DNA of 64,000 nucleotides from Rehmannia glutinosa (GCA_016081115.2 CM071931.1:20002317-20066316); one strand, 5' to 3'. Shown: positions 1 to 13,259, counted from the stretch's first letter. Numbers and translations are program-made. Notes: generated by a model not told the origin, from the letters alone.

Positions 1-80
1 TCTGTTTAGGCTCCGCCAGGCTTCCTAGGCGTTAGACCTCTATCCGCCCGACTCCGAGCTGGGCCGCTTTTTTAAACATT
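1..80. repeat. GC-rich end of a truncated repeat
   Basis: The first 80 bases hold a GC-rich stretch with TAGGCG and GGGCCGC motifs that stops abruptly in AT-rich DNA. It resembles the GC-rich termini of plant non-autonomous DNA transposons. The rest would lie left of the window, so the family cannot be assigned. Confidence 0.3.
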
Positions 81-748
81 TTGGTCTTAAGTCCATACAT
101 AATGAATTATCAATCTTTATTTTCTTGTGTTGAGGCAAAAGGGGGAAAAAGTACATAGAATTGGCTGCATACATTTTAGTGAACTATAAATTACAGAAAT
201 CAATATATCAAGGCTGTTATTTATTTACCATTGTATTTTGTATGTCTTATATTGGTAGAGAAATTATGGTCAGAATTCATTGCCACACTAAAGATGATCA
301 GCCCATGGCTTAGAAAACATTATTAAAATTTAAACATGTTACGAAAATGATTGTTAATCAGCGTAATGATGACACCTTTATTCAGTAGCACAAGCTTTTA
401 TTCTCTTGTCTTATAGTTAAGCTTTCACAGGAGATTGGGACAGGGAAACAGCTATACGTTTTACAATAATATAAGGGCACCGTAAATTTTACTTTTCTCT
501 TGCATGGGATCAAAATTTTAAATTAATTTAAAAGAGGTAAAATTTTGAAGTCTTTGTATTTTGCATATAAATTAAATTTGAAAATTACTATCAAATAAGA
601 TGGCAACCTATTCCACCACAGTCCAGACGAAATTTCATATTTTTTGTGATGTTTTATCATATTGTTTCAGTGTACATGTATAAGAGATGATGTCATTATT
701 GTACATATAACATTAACTGGTTAAATCCATGTTACATTAGGATGCACA
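81..748. other. AT-rich spacer, no gene seen
   Basis: No coding signal, RNA gene or repeat boundary is visible. Composition is strongly AT-rich with short homopolymers. Confidence 0.6.
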
Positions 749-1026
749 TAGAGCTGTTAAACGGGCAGATCCGGTGCTAGCTCACCAGACCAAAGAGAAA
801 ATCAATCGGGTCGAGTTGGACCGAGCCGAAGTTCCTTCCGGCCGCCATTTTGGAGTCTCAAACTCGGCCCAACCCATGAATATACACATGAAAAGTCATG
901 ACGACTGGGCTGGCCCGGTATTTTGGCGTCATGAGCCGAGTCAAATAGGTCCGATTTTTTCCGGGCTTACAATATGATAGCCCGACCCGGCCCTATCATC
1001 GGGCCGTGCTAGTTATGACAGCTCTA
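749..1026. mobile_element. Non-autonomous hAT element (278 bp)
   Basis: The element starts TAGAGCTGTTAA and its right end, reverse-complemented, starts TAGAGCTGTCAT, giving matching terminal inverted repeats of the TAG-x-G-x-TG hAT type. The flanking 8-mers are GATGCACA and GGTGTATG, which differ at four positions, all transitions, so they could be a decayed 8-bp duplication. GC-rich subterminal stretches surround a short core. The open frame inside it is a by-product of this composition and has no recognisable domain. Confidence 0.6.
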
Positions 1027-2861
1027 GGTGTATGTATGATGTGTTGATGAATGACATGACATGTCTCATTTTCTGTTTAATTAAGACATATGAATGGTAG
1101 ACGTTATACCAATTGTATGTACAACTATGCAAAATTGTTATGATGGCGTTGTAGTTATTTGTGTCTTAAAAGATGTAATCAAGACATGAAAAGTGAGTAT
1201 TAAAATATCATATATTAGGACAATACATATGATCTATCTATTCAAGTATGAAATTAAAGTGAACTGGAAAGTTTTCTATGATTCAGATGTCCATATCTGC
1301 ATGTATAGTTAAAAGTTCCCAGAGGCACACGATCATATCTCATCTAGTTTAAAAATGTTTGCACATGTAGTTTTTTTGGTCATAAAACAAACAGCAGAGA
1401 ACTGTATCTGTTGAGATTGCTAGCATATTAATGTCTTGGAATCTTGGGGATGTATAGAACATGAAAATTCATTTGGTTTCATTTCAATTGAATCATGAAT
1501 AAATATGTTTGGAAAATTTAAAAAATAATTTTTTCGTTCCCTAAAATATTATTTATAATTATTATCATAAATAATTATATATCTTACTATACATTTACTA
1601 TCTCAAACAAAACAATGTTGATAAGATATCTAGTTTTGAAATATAACGTACCATAACATTTAAAAATAGTTTTATTCTCCCCAATTATTCTAATACTAAT
1701 GTACATTTTTTGGGAAAAAATCTAAGTAAGTTTGGGGAAAAAAAAGAAACAAACATTATCAAAATTACAACAAACATGATCGGCATGCATCATTGTTGGA
1801 CAACCAAAGAAGATTGGCACCCATGTGAAATAGTTGGTTCATGTTCTTTTGGGTTTTGTCCTCTCTTTCAACATTATTGAATTTTGGGAAAGTGAAACAA
1901 TTTGTAACTCTAACTAAATTCATGATTGGACATTTTTGGGCTTGGGAATTTAGTATTTTACAAGATGAAGAAAATATTCATTGATGATTAATTAGCTCAG
2001 GTGTACTTAATAAAAAACAAAAGAAAAAAAAAGATTCTTTCGTTATTACCTTTTTTCCCCTTCAAGAGAATGAGCATGATATTGTTCTTAACTTCATAAC
2101 CCCCAGATTTTTTTTGAGTACTTGCATATAAAAGTATTTCTTTTAGAATCAAAATGAATTTCATTAATCAGAAGAAACTTATAAATAATTATAACATTGA
2201 GTAAAAAACAGTTGCAAGCCCTACAAGATCATAAGCCTATATAGATCTAAAATAAAAAATTTATACCTAAACAAATTTAATTGATTAGTAGAATCATAAT
2301 ATCACAATGAAGACTCTAGACAAAATACGTAACAAAGAAATTGATCTTGCATCTGTCACGTATCATTGGATAATGACTCATTTAATTCTTATGAACAAAA
2401 TCCCACATATAGGACAACCTCATTTACCAAAAATAGAAGCAACCTATTGGGGACAAATTTACTTATAAAGAGAGACTAATAGCATTAAAAATTAGTTTAC
2501 TCATCACCTGCAAGAGGAGGTGGGAAGAAAAAGAGGAAGAAAATGGAGGAGCAGAACCGACTAGAATTTGAGAGAAGAAAAAGAGCTTTTTCATATAAAA
2601 GTATTTTCTGAAAACAAAATTTGTTGAAAAATTATTCTTTTACTTTATAAACTAAACTCAAATATTCATATAATCATAATTGGGGAGAAATTAATATATG
2701 CAATAATGCACAATTCACACAAGCATTAACTCTTACATGTTACAAGTTTGTCTCATCACACTATGATAATTTTCACTATGAATTAATCAAAAACTGTTTT
2801 GTGTTCTTATATGAACTTAAGGAGAAAAATTAAGGATTGTTGGAATGCTGCATACGTTTTT
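1027..2861. other. AT-rich spacer, no gene seen
   Basis: Long AT-rich stretch with poly-A and poly-T runs. I see no exon-like open frame, no tRNA-like fold and no element boundaries that I can support. Confidence 0.55.
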
Positions 2862-3244
2862 GGCAAAATTACAAAATTGATCCTGTAACTATAGAGCAGA
2901 AGCAAAAAGGTCCTGTAAAAATCATGTTTTGCAGAAAAGTCCTGTAACTATAGAAAACTCTCGATTTTGGTCTTGCAAAATGCATAGTTTGCGAAATAGT
3001 CCTGTAACTCTATGAAAAACTCAATTTTGGTACTAACTTCACCAGATTTCAAGCACGTGCGTGGCACATGTGATTCCCAATTTTCAGAGAAATTAGGACT
3101 AAAATTGAGATTTTCGTATAGATACACGACTATTTTGCAAACTGTACATGTTTATATAGTTACAGGATGATTTTTCAAAACGTGATTTTTATAGGACGTT
3201 TTTGCTATTGCCCTATAGTTGCAGGACTATTTTTGCAATTTACC
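2862..3244. mobile_element. MULE-type foldback MITE (383 bp)
   Basis: Both ends carry long imperfect inverted repeats: the left starts GGCAAAATTACAAAATTGAT and the right end, reverse-complemented, starts GGTAAATTGCAAAAATAGTC. The similarity runs inward for over 80 bases and includes repeated CCTGTAACTATAG-like blocks. Flanking 9-mers TACGTTTTT (2853-2861) and TACTTTTTT (3245-3253) differ at one base, as expected for the 9-bp duplication of Mutator-like elements. There is no coding capacity. Confidence 0.7.
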
Positions 3245-3253
3245 TACTTTTTT

Positions 3254-3951
3254 ACTATTACTTATTACTGTTTTTTTCTTTTTTTTTTTATTCAAACATA
3301 TATGAGTAGACTTTTAATATGATTGATTGAAGACACTTGCAGCACAATAGAACATCTACCTTTTGTCAAAGAAAAAAGGAACATATACCTGATAATAAAA
3401 AAAAAAAATTTAGTTTTAATATAGAAACATACCTTGTAGCCAGTGGCGTAGGCAGAACGCCATAACATGATGAACCGATACATGAAAGTAGGATAGGCCA
3501 GAAATAAAAATCATATAGATAGTAACTAATTTTTTTTTCTAAAAAATGCTTAGTTACAAAAAAAAGATTAAAGAGGGGATAGGCCCCTAGCTATCAAATT
3601 ATACACAGGGAGACCAATCATACAAAAGTGATGAGGATAATGGATAATTATTTCCCCCAAACTCGAGATTAGTGGATTGGGTTCATTCTTACTAAGATTT
3701 TTATATTATTTTTCTGATTCTTAATTTTCTACTTATTTAAAGGCTAAATGAGGATACTTTTTGATTTCTCATTTTTCCTCCACATGATACAAACTCATGA
3801 CCAACAAAATCATAAATGCGAGGAACTGAATTTACCAACAAGCTACCTTGACTCGTGTTTGTAATAAGGAGTTGGAAGAAACACAATTCCATTTCTTATA
3901 ATATTTCAAAAGACACTGATTTTCAAAAGAGACTGATTTGGGTGTAATAAT
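3254..3951. other. AT-rich spacer, no gene seen
   Basis: No supported feature. The open frame on the minus strand here crosses poly-A and poly-T tracts and has no domain. Confidence 0.5.
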
Positions 3952-5390
3952 TGTTAGGAAATTTATTTAGTAGATTTTGATGATACCATTTAAAATTTAA
4001 ACTAGGAAGTTGGCACATCATTTTCTTTGTAATTTGTATTGTAATAGTTAAGTGAGAGAGAGTCAAGTCAATTTATTTCGCCGATGAATCAAGAAGTCAA
4101 TCATGATTTGGATTGAAGACTACTGTTGTGTGTCGGTGAGTATAGCCAAGAAAGGAAGTCAAGGACTCATTTGAAGGTGTCGGTTGTGGAACAATTGTAA
4201 GAAGAAGTGTCAATCAAGCTAGCTCAAGCTTGAAGTCTCAAAGTTGAAGTGATAGTTGAGTCATCGATGATTTGGTGGCCGATCAAGTCACAGGGTAAAG
4301 ACAATGATCTAGTCGGGACAACTAACTTAGATCCGTTGATTAAAAAGTCAAAAATGTTACTCGAGAATAGTAACATGTCAAAGATGTAAAGGTGTAAATT
4401 GTTAGTCAGAATTGTGCAAAAGGAATAAACGATGGGAAGCATTGCAGTGTGTCGAAAGTCCGAAATCTTTGCCAAGACATTTAATACGACGAAATGTCAA
4501 CATCAAAGACTATGAGGACAAGATATGCCAGCGATCATAAGTGACTTTTGAAATTAGCTATCTCTTAAATGGGCAAAATTTCAAAAAGTGCACTATGAAA
4601 AGGTGAGAATTTCTTGAGAAGAGTTACTTGAACCACGAACAAGCAAGCAACATTCAAGCAATTAACCTTCAATATTCTCAAGTATATTCAAGCAAATCAT
4701 CAAGCCTAAAACTCGAAGAAATCGATCCAAAAAAGTTTGTGAAGGAAAGACAACTTCAAATCTGTTGAAGAGGAAACTTTTGAAGAATCAAAAGGGTGTA
4801 CTTTCAAGGAGGATTGTAGGAAGGTTCAAGGTCGAACCGTATCAAGTTTTGGAGGCTTTGTGATCAAATCCAAAAGCTTGAGAGGTGGCTGCGATGCAAA
4901 GCCTGCGGTTTGCCTGTGAAGAAAGGTGAGTCATGAAGAAGCGGTTTGTGTGACCAAAGTACATCTCTGTTATTCACCACGTTATAAAGCTGTTTTGTTA
5001 CATAGTGGATTCCCTCCGGGGAGTTGGAGAAGAGAGGATTAGAAGAATTATCCCATCTTCAAGCTCTATAAAAATATCGGGTCATTTATTTTTTAGCACA
5101 TATACATTTACGTATACTTACATCATATCTGTTGATAAAACTCGTATTTTAAATCCAACCGATTAATAACCAAGTCTTAGAATCAAGTGTTAAAACAAGC
5201 TTAAAATAATTGGTGTTAAGTCTTTGCAGATAAAACCAATACGACCAAGTTAAAGTTCGGGTTAAACAACCGGTTATTCTATCAACGACTCTATCAGTGC
5301 GTTTGAGTGGCTAACTCAAATTTGAATAACCAACTTAGTTGTCCTCAAGGACACAGTTGTTTGACTTAACTCTGTTATAATTTTGAAGTC
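3952..5390 (+). repeat. 5' LTR of Sirevirus copy 1
   Basis: It aligns along its length to the complete 1538-bp LTR at 46578-48115, from TGTTAGG to the block before the deletion junction. A TATA-like box TATAAAAAT lies at 5067-5075, matching TATAAAAA at 47709 and 59180 in the copy 2 LTRs, and would be the element promoter. The last 75 or so bases of the LTR and the primer site are missing. Confidence 0.8.
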
Positions 5391-5526
5391 AAGTAAAGCA
5401 ACCAACCCAGTGAAGATGAGATAAATTTGAATCTCAAAGGCATTTTGGAAAGTCTACTGCTGAATGAAAATAAAAGAGTTGTTCAAGACAACTTAGTTGC
5501 AAGACTGCTGAATCCAGCAAACTTAC

Positions 5527-7162
5527 CTTAACCTGATATGAGATGGCTGAGAGACCATCCACTAGAGTTAGTTATTGGAGATGTTAGAGATGGCATAAGA
5601 ACCAGATCTAAAGCCGCACAAATGAAGCTATGTTCACTTGTTTTATTTCCCAGATAGAGCCAAAAGACGTGTCTCAAGCATGCGATGACACACATTGGAT
5701 TCAAGTCATGCAAGAAGAGATGAATCAGTTTGAAAGGAACAAGGTATGGGAATTGGTGCAGAGACCAACCCATCAAAATGTTATTGGCACAAAATGGGTT
5801 TTCAAAAATAAGATGAATGGGGAAGGATCTGTGGTGAGAAACAAAGCAAGATTGGTAGCCAAAAGGTATTGCCAAGAAGAGGGTATAGATTTTGATGAAA
5901 CCTTTGCTCCTGTTGCAAGATTGGAAGCAATAAGGATATTTCTTGCTTATGCTGCACATAAGAACTTCATAGTGTATCAAATGGATGTGAAGAGTGCATT
6001 TCTGAATGGACTGCTAGAGGAAGAAGTCTATGTTGAACAACCTCCAGGTTTTGAAGCGAGAAAACTATTAGAGATAAGGTATATAAGCTCGAAAAGCATT
6101 ATATTGATTGAAACAAGCACCAAGAACATGGTATGATACATTGTCTCAATTCTAACCGACAATGGATTCACCAAAGGCAAAGTTAATGAGAACTCTCTTG
6201 AGAATTCAAGATGGAAAAGTATATTACTTGTTCAAATATATGTGGATGATATCATTTTTGGATCCACAAATAAAGAGTTGTGTGATAAGTTCTCAAAACT
6301 TATGCAAGGAAAATTTGAGACGAACATGATGGGAGAGCTGATTTTCTTCTTAGGATTTCAAGTCAAGCAATTGAAGGATGGAACCTTCATAAGTCAAATA
6401 AAATATACCAGAGATTTAATGAAGTAATTGGTATGGAAGAGAAGTCTTACGTGAAAATACCAATGAACACATCGATCGAAGATGGACATGTATGCAAATG
6501 GCAGAAATTTGTAGATCAAACCAGGATATAGAGCACTCATTGGATCATTGCTTACTTAATGACCGGCAGCCCGGACATCACCTTTGCTTTGTAGGTGTAT
6601 ATGCAAGATTTCAATCTGCGGCAATGGAAGCCACATGAGCGCAACTAAAGAATCTAAGATATTTGAAGGATGCGGGGAAGTTGGCTTATGGTATCAAAAG
6701 GAAGGTGGATTCAAGCTTATTTGTTACTCGGACTCGGACTATGTTGGATGTAGAGTTGACGGGGAAAAGTACTTAGGTACATGTCAAAGCTTGGAAATAG
6801 ATTGGTTTCTGGTTTAGCAAAAGCAAAACTCAATAGCCACATCCATAGCTAGCGAGTACATAGGCGTGGCGATTGTTGTGCCCAAGTCTTATGGATGAAA
6901 GCAGAAGCGAGAGACTATGAGATTGAAGAAAAAGAAATTCCAATTATGTGTGATAACACTAGTGCTATTACAATCACTCGAGAATCACGTGTTGCATTGA
7001 GAACAAAACATATTGATGTGGATATCACTTCATAAGAGATCTGTTGAAAAGAAAGACATCACCTTAGAATACATCTCAATCGATAAGCGATTAGGTGATA
7101 TTTTCAAGCCTCTATGTGAATCGAGGTTTGAAGAACTCAGAATGAGTTAGGGTTAATTGAGT
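5527..7162 (+). pseudogene. Copia reverse transcriptase-RNase H remnant, copy 1
   Basis: The segment encodes the second half of a Copia pol. Visible blocks are the RT start (VIGTKWVFKNKM, then RNKARLVAK and FDETFAPVARLEA), VYQMDVKSAFLNG with its catalytic Asp, and YVDD at 6238-6249. RNase H follows, with YSDSDYVGC and an ASEY block whose Glu codon is 6854-6856; copy 2 has lost this Glu block. The end matches the CESRFEEL region. At least four frameshifts and several stops make it non-functional. Identity to copy 2 is high up to about 6.55 kb and then falls, with many small indels. Confidence 0.85.
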
Positions 7163-7689
7163 TGAGTTAGTTTACTCGGAAGACTCAATGAGAAAGAAGA
7201 TGAGAAAATAAGAAGCGAGAAGCGGGTTTCACATTTATTAAGTGAAAGCAGGCTTATCGGGAAGCAATTTGTATCAAGTTAGTTGGCAATTTGAGTTCTG
7301 ATATGAGAAGAGAAAGCGAGTTAAGTCACCTTGGATATAAGTTGAATCATTTATGAGCTAAGTGACAAAAACACGATCGTTTTTAATTAGCGGGGAATGT
7401 TTTTAAGGATAGCGTCGGCGTAATAATGTGATTCTGATAGAAAAAGCGCACGGGGAACCCATATGATTGGATATAAATCTTTGCTACATTAAATCACGAG
7501 GAATTAAATGTGGTTTTAATGTTCTAATGTCATTTGTTGATTTTGATCAAAAATTTCAAAATCGAATTGTGTCCTTTCACGTCCCTTATATACGGAAATT
7601 TTCATTTCTCTTACCATACACTGTTCATCGTCAAGCAAAGCAAGTTTTAAGAAACCTAAGTTATTTCAAAGCAAGTTCTACACACCGTT

Positions 7690-10600
7690 CGGTAAAACTC
7701 TCGAAAATGGCTCAAAAGCACGATTTTGTGAAACTCTCAAGCGATTCCACACTGGCACTTTGGAGGATTTCGATGGAATGATAAAGCGGTGTTGATGAAA
7801 CCCGGTTATGAAGATAGTGAAATGTTGGAAAAGTCAGGGCTAAAGGCTTCCGGACTATGGAGTACTCATACCTACCTTGAGGAGATAGCTCGATTCTACG
7901 TTAACGTTGAGAGTGCGGGGAAGAAAATCAAATCTTCATCCACAACAAGGTCATAAAACTCAGTCTGAAAAACATTGAGCCTAATGCTTGTTTCCCTCAG
8001 GAGGCTCAAAGGACATCTATGAGGTGATGTCGACTTAATTCTTGCATGGAAGGAAGTGGCCAAACCGAGTGTCTTTGCTAAGGTGCTTTACGGTGACAAG
8101 AAGGTCATTGAAGGGCGACTATCACAAAGTGATGGATGTCGTCTCGAAATGTGTCGACATGAAGTTTAGAAGCTTTAATGTTTGTCAAGACAAAGTACAT
8201 TCGTCATGGTTGCGATCATGCAGGAAAAAAAGTCAACTTAGCTGGTTTGTCTCTGGAGACTCTGCCACAATGTCTTTGAATAGGGCGTATAAGAAGGATG
8301 GGTCCCGGAAGCTCACTAAGCATATGGCCTTGTGATTGGCCATTTGTTGGAGGTGAAAGGTGTTGCCGCCGCCATGGCAAACCTTTTCATGTAAATAAGA
8401 AAATGTTAGGGCAAACCTTTCGGTGAGAAGAAGAGCCCATGCAAAAGAGGACGGATACAAGTGAGGGGAATCGGTGACCAAGACCAATCTACTACCTCCC
8501 AGAAGAAGAAAGCTTCCCCTGTGGCTCGGACAAAGAAAGTTGCCCTGCGGCTAAGAAAAAGCAAGCACACTGCCCCTGCCAGCGAGTCCCTGCGGCAACG
8601 GTGAGACTCCTACCCTGCGGCGGATCACTTACCTCACTTGGCGTGATGGACGAGGAACACCATATTTCCTCTCCTATCGTTAAGAAAAGTGGTTGCCAAG
8701 CCACGTAAAGGCAAATTGCCTCAAGAACAAACCAAAAGCCTTTACTTTTGAGAACGAGAGGATGTTGAACTGAAATTCCTCTGCTCAATCAAGAAAGAAG
8801 AGGATTGTTGAGGCGATATGAACTTAAAAGAATAAAAGTGAATCCTCTAACGATCGAGAAAAAGAAATCGAGGCCCGATGTCACTCGAAAGAGCAACCTC
8901 TTAAAGTCATTGATGAATCAAAAGTCTGTGAGAGCGTCGTGCCAGAGACTTGTTGAAGACCTGGTTGTCGCAAACAGTGAGAGAGTGAAGCGCGAGAACA
9001 AGCGGCGTCTATCGAAAAAGGTTGTCTCCACTGCGGCCAATCTCATACGAGGAAAATGAGTCTCTTGTCTCCAATTCAAGAAATAGGCGAGAGGGTGAAG
9101 ATGATGATGCGATGTAATCATGTACTCTCCTTTGCAGGATATTCAACGGCGTCTAAAAGAATGGAGAGCATGGAAGGTTTGGATTACTAAAAGGTGCGAT
9201 TCGCTCACCTTGAGTTCATCATAGAGGAAGAAGAGTTGCTATGTTTTCTTGGTGTTTCAAGCTGTTCGAAAGGCCTTTGTGAAGACAATTGCATGAATAT
9301 CCTTCGTATCATAAAAGCGGATGAAAAGGATAAAGCTAAGGCGAGCGGGCGTTGGAAAAGTCAAAAATACAGCGAATTTCTGAGGCTCCCGAGTCACTCG
9401 TACACATCTTGATGTGTTCTCACGAAAAATGATGAGGATCCCCAGCTGCTGCGAGAAAAGTTAGATATGGCGGGCTATGAGGAATCGAGCCATCCGTGGC
9501 GGCAATTGTTAGAAGGCCCATGAGAGTCCTCACAATCTCTCACGAAAATTGATCCAGGAGGGTACAGTGGTGCCTCGGACATTCATCCTGCATCCACGTC
9601 CCCAACAATCGAAGATGGATCGAGGGCATTGGCAATGGTAGGGAAATTGGGCACCAGGGGCGACCCCTAAAGGTGTTCTCACTGTGGCGATGGGTGAGCA
9701 CTCAGCGGAAAATGCGGGTTTCGGGAGAAGAGTGACACCACAATCGATCTCGGTGGTGAGCCGGTGAGTGGGAAGCTCTCCACCACAAGGTTGGTTGGAG
9801 GTTGTTGTGGGGACTCATCTGTGAAGTTAGGGCGAAGTAGAAAAGGAGAGTGAACAACAAGAGTGGAATTGTGGCTTCTGATTGATTGTCTCGTTGAAAT
9901 GTCCAGCGCTGCGAGGCGAGGGCGTTGTTATCACGGTCAAGGCAGGATGGTGATGCCCCGGGAGTTAACACTGCAGGCGGTGAAAGTGTTGAGACTCCCT
10001 ATGTATGCCATGGTGAAGACCCTAAAGGCAGCTACGGTATGATCCCGAAGGGAATGTAGAAAAGACCAAGAGCGATTGAGAGCGCTATCGAAAGGGGCTG
10101 AAGGCACTTGCAGTGATTGAGTCTATTTGGGGGTGTTGAAGGCCTTTAAGGGGGTTCGAGACTTACAGGTAAAGATCAAGGTACCACAGAACATTCCTCA
10201 GTACACAACAACGATGCGAGAAAAAGAGATAAGCACACTTCATGATTCCGGGAAAACTTAGACACATCCTTTTTGGGATCGAGAAGATGAAGTTGAATAC
10301 ACTCCGATTCGAGATCCTACGGACGGTGAGGATGTTCTCAAAACTAAGAGCCAGCTAAGTGACAAAGTGGCTCGCCAAGTTCAATTTTGATGATGAGCCG
10401 AACCCACAAGTCTCATCATCATCCGATTTATTGATGAAATAAGCCGAGAATAGGTTATTGACAAAGTCTTGAGATCAAGAATCTGTTAAGGCGGTGAGGC
10501 TCGGTCATTTCGGAAAGACAATCCAATAGCCGGTGAGGAAGGTCATCTGCATAGGCTTCCCAGTGCAACAATAACGACTCCATCGGCTCATCACCGGCTC

Positions 10601-11930
10601 CATGTTTGTGAACTTTCTTGGATGAAGGCGCCCTTGTGAAGCATCAAGAGTTGACTCCACTCAATCGCACAAGGAGGCAGCGAAGGGCGAGATCGGATAT
10701 TCTCTATGTGCGAGATGATGTTTTCAAGAGCGTGTTTCAATTCACCAGGGACTTGCGCGCATCCCGAAGAAGAAGGTTTCTTGAACAAAGAAGATATATT
10801 GTCGAGGAGAAGATCCCATTATTCCCAGACATTATTGTCGGCAAACTTTGATTTTGACAAAGAGTGGTCGGCGGTGAATCGAGTCGGCCAGTGAAATTCG
10901 TGAAGTCTTCAAGAAGATCTGAGGAGATTGAGAAGATTGAGCGACACCAGGCATCACTTGACTTGTCGTGCGGACAATCACGATGCCTCTCTCACAAATG
11001 TTTTGAGAGGATCGTGAAAGTGCAAATTAATTTGGACACACCGGAGGTGCGATGTGAATCGAGCAATGTCGTTATTTCAATGCATTATATAGATGCGTGC
11101 TCGTATGGAGTGTGGACAACTCCTTGTCTGGCGGAAGGATGAAGGATTATATTGAAAGAATAGCCCCAGTCTCACAAAAATGATATGGAGTTGTTGCAAC
11201 ATTTTCATAAGAATGAGATCCTCGAGACTTGAAAATGCGATGAATGACAAATTGACCTACTCTTAAGCGAAATGAAGATATTGAGAGGCCGAGTGTAAGG
11301 ATATTCGATCGGAGATTAGAAGCCTTAGCGGATACAAAGACTCAAAAGCTTTAATTCAACGATAAACAAAACTGGACTTTTCTTGGAAGAATGTTCCCCA
11401 GTCCTCCTTCTCCATATGATGATGCAAAAGGGGGAAGAGGAGTACAAAGGGATTGAAAAAGACAAATTGAAGAAAGACAGTTTGTGAAGAAGGTAAAGCG
11501 GTGAGGGGAAAGTTTGAAGGATTTGGCGATGTTGAAATCCCCGACAAGTCAAATTCTGCCTCCGTCGAGCAAACTCCCAGTAACCAGAGGTCCCAAAGGG
11601 ATAGAAAGAGAAGAAGGTGAAGAAAAACACGAGTTGAAAAGAAAAAGCGCAAATGTGAAGAATGGTAAAAGCGGTGAGAGGAAAGTTCGAAGGATTTGGC
11701 AGGCGATGATAAGCAAAACTCCCAGAAGGTCAAAGTCGCCTCCGTCCGGCAAACTCCCGTAACCTACCCGTTAGTGCGCTTTGTTGTGCGATATCGGGAG
11801 AAAAGAAAAATCATTGAAGCGGGGTTTGAGGAGTTCTCTAAAAGTAGGATGCCCGTGTTTAGGAAGTCTTTCAAAGCAGGTATGGTGGTCTTCGTTGGAA
11901 AAGATCGGGGATGCGATTCCTAATAATGGA
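7690..11930 (+). pseudogene. Third ORF of the Sirevirus family, copy 1 (broken)
   Basis: This is collinear with the third-ORF region of copy 2 (54098-58749) but shattered into short frames by indels. Recognisable shared blocks are the Tyr/Leu-Glu-Glu segment near 7870, the Lys/Ala/Pro-rich linker near 8500-8640, the glutamate-rich block near 9200, and the GATGATG-purine motif near 11414. It sits where Sireviruses carry an envelope-like or accessory ORF. The function is not known, and no signal peptide or fusion motif can be read in this copy. Confidence 0.6.
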
Positions 11931-11945
11931 TACGAGACTTTTAGG

Positions 11946-13259
11946 TCTCAATAATACTTAGAACTATTTTTAACAAACACGTATTAGGCGTGTGACCATT
12001 TACCACAATAAAAGCATGTAATAGTTTCGAAGCATAATGACCATCATGCATATGGACTTGATTCTTTTTCATATCATTAATAACATTTGGCTTATAACCA
12101 AGTTCTAGTTTCAAATGATTGCCACGTTGAACATCAAGAATTTTAGTCATTTTATCGGTACTTCGAGTTAAACTTTAACATATCTTTTTCATGAAATAAA
12201 TATTCATAACAAAGTACTATTTTATTTTCAAGGTTTCTAACCTTATCCGTGTAACATTATAAGCACAAGTAAGAGATTCAAGAAGCATGTAAACTATCTT
12301 TTCATTTTCATGGTGTTGAATTCCTTTTTCAAATTTTTGTATTTAAAGAGCAAGCTTTGGAATTCATTTTGAAGCTCATAGAAATCATTTTGCAATTCAT
12401 CATGATCATCATGGAATTTATTACTAAAAGAAGTAGAGGGGTTAGGCGTACCTCATTGTCTTTTTCGATTCCAATTAAACATTGCTAAGCTGCATCGTCG
12501 GAAGTTGCAAGAAGCTCATCCCAGTTGTTAAAAAATCTGGTTGAGAGGTGGATGCTTTGAATTACTCCTTTCATTTGCATATGCTTCATAGATGATAAGA
12601 TTTCCAATAAGCTCATCAAATTTAGAATTTCTAAATTTTGAGCTTCCATCATGCCCGTCACCATTTTGGACCAAGAAGCAGAAGAACATTTTAAAACTTT
12701 GGTAACGTTGTCTTCCGAAATGACCTTTAGAGTGCCAACAAAAATTGTGATGTTGTCTAGCCTTTCAACCAATTTTGAAATCCCTTCACCTCGAGCATTG
12801 TGAAATTTTCAAAATCTTTAACAAGTATTGTTTTTCTAGCGTGTTTAACTTTCTTGGTTCATCATAGATAGTTTCTAATTTTCCCCATCGTATGTGCGGA
12901 TCGAATACCTCAAATCGATTATGCTCATGTAAGCGGTAAGAGAACAATGAAGAATGTTAAACTTTACCGTTTTAAGGAGAATATTTTCTTGTCTTCATAG
13001 TCGAACTCCTTGAGAGCTTTGGGAATTTAGTGTTGTTTTCCTTTTTCTTTGCATCGGGATGGATACTCCATTTTACTTAGTATTCAAATATCGAACCCCA
13101 TGACAGCAAAAGCATTCCGTTCGGTCCTTCCAAAATGCATAATTGTTGGAGTCGGAGGCGGTCTATTGAATGAAGCACGATTGGTAGATAACTCGTTACT
13201 AGCCGTGGATCATTCATAACTTTACTACTTAATTTGGAATGAGTTTTCAAAAGAGTTTG
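11946..13259 (-). pseudogene. Copia gag remnant of internal region A
   Basis: Read on the minus strand, 12485-12772 gives a gag block with NITIFVGTLK, a KVLKCSSASW stretch and a SLLEILSSMKHMQMK end, matching the Sirevirus gag pattern in which a leucine-rich ILRSLP-like block precedes a coiled segment. Further left, near 11985-12035, a CCHC knuckle of spacing C-X2-C-X4-H-X4-C can be read only across a frame change. Stops and frameshifts break the gene. Similarity to 17800-18690 confirms the family. The region ends just past the knuckle, where copy 1 of the other Sirevirus begins. Confidence 0.65.

Larger units (their letters stand above)
3952..11945 (+). mobile_element. Sirevirus-type Ty1-copia element, copy 1 (deleted and truncated)
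   Basis: This is the same family as the element at 46578-59583. Order: 5' LTR starting TGTTAGGAA at 3952, a deletion junction near 5390, reverse transcriptase and RNase H (5527-7162), then the long family-specific third ORF region, ending near 11945 where it abuts a minus-strand element. The deletion removed the end of the LTR, the primer site, gag, protease and most of integrase, about 3.8 kb relative to copy 2. A purine motif preceded by GATGATG (around 11414) matches the Sirevirus-type polypurine signature also seen at 57846. No 3' LTR follows. Every reading frame is broken. Confidence 0.85.

Noticed and set aside
774..977. Open frame of 67 codons
   Set aside because: It lies wholly inside the hAT element at 749-1026 and has no domain.
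5528..5980. Minus-strand open frame of 150 codons
   Set aside because: It is antisense to the Copia RT of copy 1; the same shadow recurs at 52091-52360 over copy 2.
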